From Plazaster borealis (Eukaryota > Echinodermata > Asteroidea > Forcipulatida > Labidiasteridae), in contig CM037464.1 of assembly GCA_021014325.1 (NCBI GenBank), forward strand, positions 2,883,127 to 2,947,126: a DNA stretch of 64,000 nt, in the 5' to 3' direction. Shown piece by piece: positions 12,301 through 26,200 of the stretch (position 1 is its first letter; each line of letters opens with the position of its first letter). The notes below the pieces were generated by a model. The model was not told the DNA's origin. It saw nothing but the letters and a program-made list of their open reading frames with translations, and did no database searches. The position numbers were made by a program, and so were the translations under genes.

Positions 12301-13932
12301 CCCTTTCATCTCTTTCCACTTTACTGCTTTTGTTACACCAGTATAACTGTTTATGTGTGTTGTGTTGTCATTTAGCCTTCAACAAAGATTCTGCTAGGGT
12401 CGCACGTCAGACCAGTAACTACTTTTTTCAGGAGTTATTTGTATTACACTTCTCCAATGATGAATCTTATTTTTAAAAATAATACTAAATAATTAGCCGA
12501 ACTGACCTAAAGTATTCATGGCTGGAATGACCCTGTCTCCAAGTTTGACCTCTGTAACTTGATCTCCGACCTCTATGACCTCTCCAACACCTTCAAATCC
12601 ACCAACAGTCGGTAATGCTGGTTTGATCGGGTACACACCTACACCATACATAATTGATAAACAAAGTGTACAAGAATTTGATTGAGATTTTTTTTAATGT
12701 CAGTATTAATTTATTCTTTCTTGAAAAATTCTGCAATATATATTTCAGGGAAACCTTACTTAAATGAAGTTTGCAACGCCAAGTTGAAATAGAGGTAGAT
12801 ATATCACACATGCAAAACAAAACACTGGGAATTTTAAGTGGAGATAAATTCAAACCTAAACTGACAGATTTAATCAACTTTGAATAATGTTACATTGTAA
12901 TTCAACAAAATTTTGGGGGGAACAATATTGTTGGAATCTCACGAAAATATCTGCATTGAATTGAATGTCATGACTGTGGTGATAAAATGCACCTTGTATT
13001 GTGTTGATATCAGCTGGATTTATTGGAGACGCCAGCATCTTAATCTTCACTGAGCTTGAATCTACAGGTGGAAGATTTGTCTCCTTCAACCTAAAGGTCA
13101 AATTGTACACTGCTATTATAAATCATAAAAATATTAATATATTTGATTTGTAAAATTCCAGCAAAGCAAATTTGTATCCAATCATTTGAGTAATTTTTAT
13201 GTATAATGAGTTTGATAAATTGACAGCTATTTTGCCATCTGGCTTCCAGTTCTACTTTACTTATTAAAATAAAATGAATCTAAGTATAAAAGTAAAGTAT
13301 ATCCATTCAAGTTATAGTTTTTTAGGCATAATTATAATAAATAACATATTTAAAAATATAATATATATATATTAACAACTTTCTGAGTTTACAAGTATAG
13401 CCCACCTTGTTGAGCTGTAATGGCTTTCTTTTAACATCGGTCTCATAACACTCACGGTGAGTGTTGTGAGACCGATGTTAAAAGAGAGCCATTTACAGCT
13501 CAACAAGGTGGGCTAACAAGTTGTGTGAATATCAATTAATTATTCCACAATGATCGAAGCCGGTGTTACTGTTGTTATGAAGATTGAAGTGTATGATTGT
13601 TATAATGGAGGAAGGAAATCCATTTCACACACAGTCTCAGTCTGACTCTTTCAGTTTCACTGCATAATCCACTTTTAAGTTTTAAACATACTGTACTTCT
13701 GTCGTGTTCAGCTGGTGTTGTTTATATTTTTTTTAATAATCCTAAACTGAACTTAAAAAAATACTTACTGTACAACGTTTGATGGATCACCATGTTCAGC
13801 ATACACAAGCGCACGTGCAACTTGAGTATCACTGTAAAGTCTTTTAGTCTCAACTGAACTGAAAAAATGATATAATCTTGGAAATTTCATAATCTTTCGA
13901 GGAAGTCCAACAACTACACAGGGCGCTGACAT
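9316..13932 (-). CDS. MECR: Enoyl-[ACP]/trans-2-enoyl-CoA reductase, mitochondrial
   Basis: Last reductive step of mitochondrial type II fatty acid synthesis: NADPH-dependent reduction of trans-2-enoyl thioesters, feeding lipoate synthesis. Exons, 5' to 3' on -: 13769-13932, 12993-13090, 12507-12638, 11872-12015, 11343-11445, 10585-10687, 10384-10457, 9819-9952, 9316-9482. All phases match, giving 372 residues (human 373). The ATG at 13932 gives an N-terminus rich in Arg/Lys/Ser and lacking acidic residues up to about 38, as expected of a mitochondrial presequence; the open frame upstream has only a GTG. Family features: [15 protein letters not shown], the catalytic-type Tyr in [14 protein letters not shown] (about residue 90), the dinucleotide-binding [16 protein letters not shown] (about 186-201), [10 protein letters not shown], and a C-terminus ending [11 protein letters not shown]. 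It is a zinc-free medium-chain reductase. Intron 5 is largely LINE-derived, and exon 8 is followed by decayed copies of itself. Confidence 0.95.
9591..9890. repeat. Three tandem ~100-bp units copying the MECR exon 8 donor edge
   Basis: The word CCACCTGGTCATCC recurs at 9639, 9738 and 9838 (spacing 99 and 100). The rightmost unit is the true end of MECR exon 8 (translated [13 protein letters not shown], donor A|GTAAGTAG at 9818). The two units to the left lie in intron 8 and keep related coding words and GTAAG donors. The middle one has an in-frame stop after MTRWLE. Confidence 0.85.
10838..11330 (-). mobile_element. 3' end of a non-LTR retrotransposon (reverse transcriptase C-terminus)
   Basis: The translation contains [57 protein letters not shown] and [13 protein letters not shown]. 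These are the hallmark closing motifs of LINE reverse transcriptase ORFs (LLYGSE.W; WFGH..RM; GRPRKRW). The ORF ends naturally and is followed by a short GATT repeat tail (10838-10853), so the 3' end is intact and the 5' end truncated. It fills most of MECR intron 5 and starts within about 15 bp of the exon 5 donor. Confidence 0.85.
13398..13515. repeat. Near-perfect 118-bp hairpin element
   Basis: The halves are reverse complements around CACTCACGGTGAGTG. The ends read TAGCCCACCTTGTTGAGCTG and CAGCTCAACAAGGTGGGCTA. ACAAG occurs just outside both ends, a possible target duplication. It lies in MECR intron 1. Confidence 0.85.
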
Positions 13933-14207
13933 CTTGGATTTTATGTTTGCTCGAGAGAAGTACACTGTTTTCTCCACCGAGGGCCGAGGGGCGTGACAAA
14001 AATCTGGCCAATCAAAAGAGAGTAGTATGAATATTCAATAGCACTTTGACACGGGGCGTCCATCTGAAATCTGGCGCGAATGTTGGTACACACAGACTAC
14101 CTAGGTTGCTGCGGATTGTTGCACGAAACTCCTCCAAACTAGCACAAGTCTGTCTCCTAAATTCAAAGTTTTGGTGTTATTGAGGAGGATACATTCCAAG
14201 CTTTATC
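13933..14207. promoter_or_regulatory. Head-to-head MECR/PRIM2 promoter
   Basis: Only 275 bp separate the two start codons, which are transcribed away from each other. It is more GC-rich than its surroundings. It contains a CCAAT box (CCAATCA, 14008-14014), an E2F-like element (GGCGCGAA, 14073-14080; reverse complement TTCGCGCC) and GCGTGAC (13991-13997), a half CRE. No TATA box is evident. An E2F-type site fits a replication gene such as PRIM2. Sites are by consensus only. Confidence 0.6.
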
Positions 14208-17200
14208 ATGCAGTTCGGTGGAGAGCGAAAAAATGCCTACCAGAGGCAGCAGAGGGCCCGAGGAAAGGCAAGACTCAGCGGGGACCACTCGTCCCAATAC
14301 ACCCACCGATTGCAGTTCTATCGTCTGCCACCTACGGACAACATCTCGCTGAATGAATTCGAAGAGTTTGCCATTTCCAGGGTGAAAGGTAATCCTTTTT
14401 TGACATTTAGCAATATGTTTTTTAAAGGTAATATGTTTATTTGCTTGTTTGTTTAAAGTAAATACATTTTGGCTGCATGATAAAATAGCTATCCTTTTTA
14501 ATTTTAGATTTTATTTGTAATTCTAATTGTATTGTTTTACTTTATCATTTATCACAACAGTCAACAGTGCAATGAAACGAACAACTCGTACAAACCATGG
14601 AGGCTATTCCTTCCTTCATGTACAAAACAACATAAAGGGGCCTGTTTTTATTTAAACATTGAGCACTAATTAATAACAGAAGATTCAAAATGTGTATTAT
14701 GAGCAAGTACTAAAGGTTCTTCAATACTCAACAAAACTTGTGAAAGATCATGAAGATATATTGGGTTCCAAGATATTTATCAGACTCATTCAAAAAAGAC
14801 AACATTTGAACACTTTTTGTTTACTCTCCAGATATTGCATAGTTAGTGAGGTGTTATTATTAATATTATTCAATTGAAAAATACAAGACCGCCGGGTTTG
14901 TCTAGTTGTATTGCAAACATCACTGGCCTAGGCCCTGTGTAAAGTGTAAATTTTGAGCCATAATTAAAAATGATCAGGACTCAAAATTAACACTGGACCG
15001 CAGGCTGGCAGTAGGGCCGGAGCGAGGCCAGTGATTTTTTAGTGTCCAGGTAGCTAGAGGGTATTACAGATACCCCATGTATTTTTGATTTAGTTACACG
15101 ATATCAATTATAATTGATGAGATAAACTTGCTGTTTTGTGTGTTTACAGTTCTACGTCATGTTGAGCAAGCTGGCCAGAGTTACGTAAGAGGGACTGAGA
15201 AGTACAAAGAGTACATGGATAAAGAGTTGAGGCACTTGATGCCACTAGCTGTCAGAAAGGTATACAAGAATTGGGAAAAGTGCTGTGTCTAGCAAGGTTT
15301 AAGCCCGAATTTGGTAAAAGACTGTCAAAATTTGCTGGAAATTTAAAAACTGGGTGTCCCAATTGTTCACTTACATTTACAATACATTTACATGTATACA
15401 GAAAGACGCCCAGAGCCCCATACACCCCTCTGGCTAACACTTTGGTGTCTAGCAGTATACCTGCCATATTTTGTCACTCGTAACAACCACAAACAAAATC
15501 AGAGTAACTATAAATATAAATATGAATAGTAAACTTGCGGGTACAACCATGTGTAAAAGTCTCTTTTGAGGGAGTGTTGGCTCTGAAAAGAGCCGGTTTG
15601 GTCTCGACATTTCAAACAGTATACTCTGCTCGTCTTCAGGAGAATAGTTACTCTTATTCTCCTCACCATGCAAAGCTTCAAACAACAGTTACAAACAAAA
15701 TCCTTGTTAATCCTTGTTAATCTTAGATATTCTGTGCTCATTTCAACAGGATCTGAAAGATGATTTTGAGGAGAGACGGAAGGACCACATTTCTCACTTC
15801 ATTCTTAGGTTGGCTTACTGTAAATCGTAAGTAGTTTCAATTTTATCTTTTGAAATTGTGACCAAAAGCAAATTGATTTTATGTTTAGGGTTACACCTGT
15901 ATTATAAATGTATCAGTGCTATTTCTATTATTTGCTTATAAATTACTTCATCTTTTAAATGTATATACTTTTACAGAATACAATTGCTCATTTGTTCATA
16001 TTTCTCTGTTCAACTGTTTTCATGTGTTCTTTTTCCAGGTTTTCTTCACTTTATTCCTGTACTGTGATGTTTAAAAAATGTGTACATTTAACGGCTTTTT
16101 CTCTTGTCTTTAATTCTTACTTAATATTGTTTTTAGATTTTGATTTTGTTAAAACTTGATTTGATATACAATTCTAACTATAATTTTCATCTGAAATGTA
16201 TACATGTTAAGTTATTTGCAAATCATGACATATATTAGCTGAACACATGTGTAAAATTGTATTCAATATTTATTGAACTCTTCCCTGCCCTTTTCTCCCA
16301 TTTCTAGTTTTTTTTCCTCTTATTCTTTTTTTGTTTACTTGCATATTTTTTTCATTTTCTATGAACTTGTTTATATGATATAAAATGTGTTTTCTGTTCA
16401 GATTTGTTTGTATACAGTAATTTTATGTTTGTTGATATATAAATACAAACAATTTACGTTAAACAATTCCTCCTTTTGAATACAGGCTTGTATTTTGAAA
16501 ATAGATTCAATGAATGACTTGTTTGAAATGAGTTTTATAGTTTTTTCCCAAGAATGATACCACGTTTCAATTAAAGCTTACATAATGATGAAACGTCTTA
16601 TCTGATTTCTGAACTTTCATTTTCAATTTCGTTTGATGTGTTTTGTCCTGACAATTAAAGTCTTCCAAGTTTGATTAATTAAGTAAAAATTATAAAAAAT
16701 AAAAACAATTATGACTGAATTCATTTGTAATTTACAGTGAGGATTTGAGACGCTGGTTCATTTCTCAGGAGATGGATTTGTTCCGTTATCGTTTCTTGAT
16801 GGAAACTGACAAGAGAGAGGTTACACGTTTCTTACAAGAAAATGATTTGCAATTCACACCGGTAAGATCACAGATAACTCCTCAGAATTTTAAGACGACG
16901 AATAACAAATCATATCACCACAGCTAATATGAGTGCGGGATTAAGGTTTAAGCCAGTATCAATGTACATGAACTTGTTTAAAATAAAAGACGTAAAATTG
17001 TTAATGGCCTGATGTTTTGACCCCAGCTTAGTCTTTCTCAAAGCCTTTCTCAAAGGCTTTCTCAAAGGCTTTCTCAAAGGTGTTTTAGCTTTTGAGAAAG
17101 ACTCTGCTAGGGTCGAAACGTCAGACCATGAACTTTTTTTGCATTGATACCAAATGTCAATTTGGTTAGTAAGCAGTTTGCAACAGCTAATTCTACTTTC

Positions 17201-20200
17201 TCATTCAAATAAAAGAAATTTTGAAATAGAAGACGTTGCCCTTTTTTCTTGTCTTTTTTCTTTAGATTCCTGAAGACGAGAAGAAGCAGATAGCTAAGTA
17301 TCTTTGTGCCAGTAGTTTCAGCATGACGATGGCTATGATAGAACACACTGACTTCTACAAGGTATGAGCATTGGTGTTGCTATATGGGCCCAATTACATA
17401 GAGCTGCTTAAGCAGAAAACTTTGCTTAAAAATGTTCTGCTCAGCAAAACTAAGCAGGGTACCAGTCACAGTTGGTACATGTGAAATGGTATTTTGGCTG
17501 GTAACCTTATTCCGGTAAGCACAAATTTTGTTGTGCTGGGCTAGTTTTGTGCTTTGAAGCAGCTCTAAGAAATTGGGCCCTATTACTCGGGTGGGATTTG
17601 CACCCATGACCTTTGCCATTCTAGAGCAGATGTCCTACCACTAGACCACCTAGATTGCCTATGCTAGAGGCAGTTTGAATCCTATATAGGTTTTGAACTG
17701 CCTCCAGCTACCATCAATAGGATTCGAACTGCCTCTAGCTACCGGGCAGTCTCGTTGGTCTAGTGGTAAGACATCTGCTCTAGAATGACAAAGGTTCGAA
17801 TCTCACATGAGTAATATGCCTGTGGATTTTGTCAAAGGACTCGGGAAAGTACTGAGTATACAGTGCTTTACACACATCGGTAGATGGGTAAAACCAAATA
17901 ATATTCTTTATCCCCGATGCAAATTTAATGATCTATTAAAGATTTTCCTTACTTTCAAACTAGATGTAAACAATTGTCCTGGATTAACTCTTCCCTTGTT
18001 TTTCTGTAGGTTCCATTCACCGAAGCTCTTGATCTTGTCCGAGGCAGGAAGGTTTACCTTCATAAGGGTTGGGCTTACGTTCCTCATAATGACTTGGTCT
18101 CCATCATACTCAGTGCCTTCAGGTCTCACCTGTCTCAAGCTCTTGCAGTAAGTTGTACAATATCAATTACTATTGTCAAAGTTTCATTGTCTCCATGCAG
18201 TGTAAATTTCATTTTTTTGTTTGCTCAAACTTTGAATGTTATGTAAGTGCATTGTGAGTATTAAATTTCAAGCAATACTTAAAGAGGAAGGGAAATGTCA
18301 AATTTAATTTTGTGATTTACTCATTTTCTGATAGATAGAGTCCTCATGTAAGTTAGGAAAAAAAATACAAGTCTCTAACCTCACGTTAAAATGGTGTAAA
18401 TTGCCATTGTATTTGATAACCTTCTGGGGCAAAATTTGTCAACATCCCAAATTTCTCAACATCCAAAACATCCGCTTTTATTCTAAGAAAAATGGGTCTG
18501 TACATTTGTGTACAGGGATGTTTTGGTTCTTTAATGGGAGAAGACTCTAGCATGTAAAGTCAGTAAAGCGTTGGTTTGCTAGTCGGCCTCTGGTGGTAAG
18601 GCGTTGGTTTGCTAGTCAGCCTCTGGTGGTAAAACCAGTGAAGTGTTGGTTTGCTAGTCAGCCTCTGGTGGTAAAGTCAGTAAAGCGTTAGCCTTGATCA
18701 AGGCAGTCGCATTTTTCACTCCAAAAAAGACGCCGTAAACACACCCGTATGTGTGTGCGTAAGGTGTGTATCGCATCGCACGACCCACCCGTATACACTG
18801 TGTGTGTATCACGTCGTACGACGCCCGTACACACACTGTGCGCAGGTCATCCGCACTCGTACCACTCTCCGCATGCGGAGGCCGTCAGGCCGACAGCCTT
18901 GACGGGTCTGTAACTTCCGGGTTTAATGTGTTTCTTGATATTTTCGTCCAATATTGGACGAAAATGGGGGGGCTCTCGGATATGCTAGTATGCAGCTCAT
19001 GAATATTTAAATCTTTCGTCAGACCTATTGCAGACAACACAGGATGGGAAGCAAATGAATTATTCATTTTGACGTCCAATCACGAGCTTCTCTCACTATG
19101 ACCTTTGTACCATATCAATATCATGCTTGCTACATGTGATGCGATGTGAGTAGTTACCGACTTAATGGCGTTTTTGTGTAGCATTGTCTCAGCCATTTTT
19201 GACCGGTAATCTGCGAGGCTGGTCAGAGTCAGCTCACAAGTGCTGAACCCGGGCGCGGCCCCTGGAGCTTTTTGCGCTGCACTCAAGTTCCCTCATTGGA
19301 CTACCCTGATCACTCGCCATTCTTTTGGTTATTAATTCTGGAGTTGATGTAGTTTCTGCATCTGTCTTTTCCTGACATGTCCTCTCGAAGTCCGACTCTG
19401 TGCAGCCACACCGTCTTCATACTTTTGAATTGTTCTCAGACAGGGTCTTATAAGAATTTACTGCCAAACAAAAATTGACAGGATACAGCCACACATGATA
19501 CATGTGAAATAGATTTTTAGCTACCCTATTCTAGTGAATGTACTTGGGAAATTTGGTTAGGCAGCTCTTTTTTAGTGGGGCGGCCCAAATGATATAAAAA
19601 GTGCAATGAGCTATATGCCTTCATGATGAAACAATCAATAATGGTAGTTTATTGAGGTCTTTGTTTTGTATATTCTACCTCCAATGAATGCACCAACAAT
19701 GATTAAATCACTGTTTAATGATGCAAGATGGAGACAGTAGATGGTCAATCGGGCCTTACGTCACTACGAAAAATACATCAGAAAGCGTCTTCCTGCTGGA
19801 AAATGGTGTATGTAATGTATGTAACAAATCGATCCACGCAACCTCATTTGTTTAATTCCATGCCCTCATTGTCTCGCTCAGCTGAGGAGAATACGCAACA
19901 TTTTCAGATAGGTATTATTATAACAAAGTATTCCCAAATTCAAACCGGCGCGCCAGTGTAGCCACATCTGGATTCAGCATGCATATTCATAAGAATGAGT
20001 AAACAAGACTTCCGCCACTGACCAATGGGGTCTCGCCTTTCGCGCGCATTATAGTAATGAGTCATCGGCGGGGAGACAGAAACGTCAAGGCGTTGATCGG
20101 TGAGTGGCGCATACAGCTCACACGACCACGCGCGCACCGTATACTGAACACACAGACACCATGCACACAGCTCGGGCGGGTTGGTAGCTCGGGTTGGTAG

Positions 20201-23200
20201 CTCGGGTGTGTAGCGCGGCGCAAATAAAATAAAAATGAAAACAATATAATAAAATTGAGAAAAAACTCCAACGCCTTGATCAAGGCTAGTAAAGCGTTGG
20301 TTTGCTAGTCAGCCTCTGGTGGTAAAACCAGTGAAGTGTTGGTTTGCTAGTCAGCCTCTGGTGGTAAAGTCAGTAAAGCGTTGGTTTGCTAGTCAGCCTC
20401 TGGTGGTAAAACCAGTGAAGTGTTGGTTTGCTAGTCAGCCTCTGGTGGTAAAGTCAGTAAAGCGTTGGTTTGCTAGTCAGCCTCTGGTGGTAAAACCAGT
20501 AAAGTGTTGGTTTGCTAGTCAGCCTCTGGTGGTAAAACCAGTGAAGTGTTGGTTTGCTAGTCGGCCTCTTTACAAGGATGCTGATCCTACCTTTTGTTCC
20601 AAGACTCTTGGAGGTTGGGTACTTTGTTACAGTTCCAAGAAGAAGTGCAAAGCTTGATATTCACTCCTTATCTTGAATGTTTCAGGTGACAGCAAGAAGC
20701 ATTCCTCACCTTGAGGAAGATGATCGTCTACTACCCATGCTCAACAATCTTAGCAAACAGTATCTGGGACAGAACTACAGCAGTGTCAAAGCCAACGCCG
20801 GCAAGATCGAACTTAAAGACATGGACATGGTAAGTTTAAGTTTTCTGAGTTGGTTGCCGGCCAGGTTTTTTTTAAAGTCTTAGGAGTTTAGTTATAGTTA
20901 GTCATAAATGACTACAGTTAAATCTCATTTCTTGAGATCAAATCCTCAACGGTCAAATCTCGAGTCATACCTCAGCCTGACTTTTGGGGGGGGGGGGGGT
21001 TTTCAGTCAAGTTTGCCAGTTGAAAACTTCAAAAGTATTACTTACATCAACTATTTTTTTGTGCAGGTAATAATCCAAGTGTCTGTAACTAATTTTTCTT
21101 TTATTATGTTCCATTCCACAGCATGCAAGGAAGTCATTTCCTCTATGTATGCGTCAACTTCACACTGCGCTACGTGAGAGCCATCACCTTCGTCATCATG
21201 GCCGCATGCAGTACGGTCTATTCCTCAAAGGGATTGGACTGACTCTGGAACAAGCTTTGACATTCTGGAGAAGTGAATTCAGCAAGATTATGGAAATAGA
21301 TAAGGTAATCTTACTGGCCTTACATACCTGTATTATGCTGCTACCATCTTGGTCATGTTCCCTGTATCCAGTAACAGTAATGGATGCTAATATTCATTGT
21401 ACAAAAAGGAACCAGACTATTTTTCCTCCCAGCCTCGGTTTGGTTACATTGAGTTGAATGGGAGAAAATCAAGATGGCCGCACAATGATAAAGGTCTATA
21501 GGCCCCTAGTGGTCCTTGTTTACACAATAACAGAGGTTTTTGCTTTTCAAAAGGCCCCAGACTGAATCTTTCCAGTCTCTGCTAAAATCACTGGCCTCGG
21601 GCATGCGGTCCAGTGTACATTTCGAGCCTTGATTTCTTCTCGGAGACGAAGGTCAATTGAAACGCTTCTCTGTGTTTTACTTACAGTTTGACAAACAGTA
21701 TGCGTACAACGTCCGCCATAGTTACGGTAAAGAAGGCAAGCGTACGGATTATACCCCCTACAGCTGTATGAAGGTCATTATGACCAATGCCCCAGCAACT
21801 GGAGATCACCATGGTAAGAAGCTTTACAACCTTGCATCAATTGATCCTCCAGTGATAGTGACCTGTTTGTGAATTTCGGATCCCGGCCCTTGTTGCTTTG
21901 TAAAGTATTTTGTAATGCTTTTGACAGATGGTGCTGAAAGAAATTAACTTTAATTATTATTATAAGTACTGAGTCACCACTCTTTTGTTCCCATTCATAA
22001 ATACTTTTCCGCTAAAATTTTTTTTAAACTTGTACAAGTTGAGAACAAATTTGAAGGTTTAGCTTCAGCTCGCCTTGACTCTGTCTATCAATGTGGAGGG
22101 CTAAGTGGCTCCTCGCTCAAATTTCAAAATTGCACGCTTAATTTAAAACTATCGCATGCAAGTTTCAAACTTGTGTCAATAAAATATGCAACATCTGATA
22201 GCGCCCTCTTTTGATTTAATTTCCTCGTGTTTAAACACTCCTCACCAAGTTTATCTTGCACGGTTAAACATGTCCACAGGATCTCCTCTCGACCAATCAG
22301 AATGGATAAACTGTCCCAGGCATTTATGAGTTATTGTGATTAGCACTTTGTAGAGATATGATATTGTACTTTTTGTTTTTATAAGGGGGCCATTCCGTCA
22401 TTCAGACAGTAATTTACTGAAGCAGTATTTTACTGAATCATTGATTTACTAAATCATTAATTTTAATTATTGTTATAAGCACTTTGCAGAGATATGATAT
22501 TGTACTTTTCATTTTGATCAGGGTGTCCGTTCCGTCATACAGACAGCAACTTACTGAAGCAACGCCTTGCTTCTTACAAGGTCAATCAAGCAGGAGTTGA
22601 TGAGGTAAGTCAACACAGTAAGGAGAAGCCAGTTTTCTTTTCTCCAGATATTCCATCCCTGCCCCAATCCTCACATTCCAATGAGACACTCTTGGTCCTT
22701 TTGTATATTTTCTGTACCAGTTTCTTCCGCCATAACTGGGGTGCATAATGCAGGCCTGGAATTACACAGAGGCCACAGAGGCAACGGCCTCTGTTGCCCC
22801 TGGTCTTGGCCTTGGTGCCCTTTCAGAAGCTTCCAAAGATTTCCCAATGGAAGTGCCCTTTGCAAAATGAAAAATGACCTTGCCCTCTCAAAGATGAAAT
22901 TCCAGGCCTGGTACCACCAACCAGAGTTTAAAAATTTTCAAGACACCTAATCATTATTTTTGTTTTGAGTCAAGGGAGTTGGTGTTAATTGTCTTAATGT
23001 ATTCATGTCTTGGAAGATGAATAATTGTTATCCTATGATGATACGCACAAGTTCCCTCATCTTACAAATGGTTGAAGAGAAATCTTGTACTGTTAGTGTC
23101 TGAGGGTAAAATTTCATTTGACAAAGTACATGTACAAAAGATGAAATTCGAGGCCTGTAATGTTCGCAGGTTTTATCGTGTGTCACACTTACTTTTTGTA

Positions 23201-26200
23201 CAGTTCGGTCAACATCATTATGCCTGTGTTTTTTTGTTTTGTTTTTGGTTTTTTTCATCTTCTGGTTATTGATGTGGATCTTCTTGTATTTAGGACATTT
23301 TAAAGGTTAATTTGCATATTGTTGAATTACTTACATGTTTATTTATTTTACATTTTTATTTATGTTAATTCTAAATATTTTTAGCGTCATTATATATTTT
23401 TACTTTTTATGGTTTTCTTAAATAGTTATATATTTATTTTATTGAATGTTTTTAATGCTTTCTTATTTCTTGTTTGATGATACCTGTTAGTGGCGGTTAA
23501 CCGCTATTATAGTTATCAATAAATTAATAAAAATAAAATAAAATAAATGCTGTGCGCAGTGTGTAGATTTGGTGTCTACCCAGTAATGGTGACATGTGCT
23601 TGTCACTTGGATTCATGTTGTTAACCACACAACGTAATAACCAAAATACTGAAATTCTAATGCCAAAAGTCTTGAATAATATATGATATGATAATATAAT
23701 TTGTTTTTCTTCTTCTCCAGATCATTGATTTGGTGAACAAATCTCACTATCAAGTTGCCTGCTCGAAATACTTCATGTTAACCCACAATGTAAGTATGCT
23801 GGTAAAAGATGTCTATGCTCAGTCACAAGAGGGCGCTTTTTGGGGGAAAATGTTTCAAAAACTTTTTTAAACAAAGTTGTTATGTAAAAATGAAAAGATT
23901 TGTGCAGCAAATTTTGAGTTTGTCATAGAATATAATATTAACATCTGCTTTGAATTGTGTTGTGTTTATGTTTGTCTGAATATTATGTTGTTGTTTCAGT
24001 GCAAAAATGTTGTATCTCTTAAAATAGCACTTGCGTTACACGCGAGTTTGAAATTGTCATAACATCATATCTCAGCTCGTACTTGTTTTGTAAGTTCATT
24101 CGGGCTATTCTAGTAGAATAGAATAAGCTGGATGAACATACAAAACAAGTACGCACCGAGATACAACGTTTTTCTCATGGAGCCTTTTCGTGCAAGATAC
24201 GATGTTTTGCAAAATTGAGATATGACGTTTTCGCACTGCGCGAATATTTGATCTCGTATAAAGATGAAACTGTTGGGATCGAACAAAAGATGTTTGTGTT
24301 TTTAATTTTAAATTAAATTCAGTTTGACTGTGTTAGCAAGACTGAGCCATGGCATGACAAAAAGAAAAATATTCATCTTTTCTAAAAGCAAATAGTCTTT
24401 TTTAATGAGGTGTTTATGTATCGTTTCTCTTCATTAGAATGCTAAGACTGATGTTAGCATCCAACATCCCAACCAATATTTTGAAGAAAGTATGAAGATT
24501 CTCAGTGGGGACAAAAAGTATGAAGGTAAGTCCGGTGCACTACCGAAAAATCTATGAGAATGGTGGGGAGGATTTTAGTTGAAGTTGATTTTTGCTTTTT
24601 AATAAGTTATGTAAAAGGTTCTTTCCATCGGGCAATCAGGAAAGCTTAGTGGCCATTTTGATGAAAACAAGGGTTGACACCAGCCCATGCCATGACTTTA
24701 ATATTTTTTGTTGTATATTACGCTGAAAGTATCCTTGTGTCAGTCCACCCTCGGGGAAAAATACTTACTAACCCCCACCCCCCCCCCTTCACGGCCACGG
24801 CCCTGCCGGTTTTATCTCCCCTACTGCTCGGTCCTCGGTTTTAAACGGCTGTTAAGACCTCGTCGGCTATTCTTTTATTCCCTTATTTAAACACATTTAA
24901 TATTAACACAAAATAACCCATACAAGCCGTTTCCTTTACATATTTCTGTATTGGATGATTACATTTTTCAACACATTGAACCATGAATTATTTTGTCGGA
25001 AATTCCCAACATTTTCCCCTTATTAATTATTCATTCAGCAAGGCTGTTTAGCACAGAGCCGCAATTCCAAGAACCTTTGTATGAGAATATGTTAATTACC
25101 GAGACAATGTTATAATTTAAAGTGCATCAACCATAACGCGCCTCAACTCTGTCAGCCATCAATAAATAATTGGATGTCCTTGACAGATGAAGACCATACA
25201 ATCTCTCAGACACTGTGGGGTGCTCGGATACTGACGGTTAAAGGCATAGTGTAGTATCGGTAATTGATAGACGGATTGTGTAATGGTTGAATAGCATAAG
25301 TCAATAACAGGACAAACAGACAAAATGTTATTATCTGAAATGAAGAAATCTTTGAAAAAGTTTGGTTTGAAATTGTTGTTCTACTGCCTGGTTAGGCAGT
25401 AGAAAAAAGCATAAATGTAATTTTTAAAAAAATTGGGGTTCTCCCCATGCACAAGCTTGCGTATCGGTCCAACATGCGCGAACTGCGTTGGGTTTTTGTT
25501 TTGGTTTTTCTGTTGATTTCAGCTTAAATTTATAAAAATCATCAAGATAAAACCATTTTTAGAATGCTCCAGATTGCACAGGACTTGGGGCTTTTAAAAC
25601 CAAAATAAACACCAAGTAGAAAACATTCCGAGGACCTCGTTTCAATTCAGCAGCGTGCTTTGGGTCCAGAATGCCCCCTAGTTTTGAAAAATCCTGGGGA
25701 GAACCCTGACAATAAAACGTTCAACCGGAACACTTTAACCTGTCTCTGATGAAAATTATACAAAAGATATTGACAAAATAGGGAGAACGCCAACATTAGG
25801 GCTAGTCAATCCGGTAATGGCAGGTTCAAATCCCGCTCTAGTAACTTTTTCTTTCTTTAAATTAAAACTATTTACAAATTTACCCAGTCAGTTTACCTTG
25901 TGGTTTATTACTTGAAATTTAAACATGAAATTTTACTTGTTTCATGAAAACAAGATATTGAGAAATTTTAATATTTAAAAACGTGAATGACACCTTTAAG
26001 AGTCTGATGGAATTGAAATCAAAGTCACTGTGGTTCATTACATTGTAGAGGAACATAATTGATACATGTGTGCAGTTTCTGCTTGCCCTTGACTTGCTCA
26101 AAGCCCTTGCTTTTCAGTTTAATAAAAGAAAATTAATTATCTGATCGACCATCACAAACACAGTTGAAAAGGATGTTGTGAAGCTGATGATAATGTTAAA

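Noticed and set aside
17741..17812. tRNA gene
   Set aside because: A and B boxes are present but there is no pairing acceptor stem, and it is one arm of an inverted repeat.
20319..20657. 112-codon repetitive open frame
   Set aside because: Product of the 42-bp minisatellite, whose unit is a multiple of three; it lies in a PRIM2 intron.
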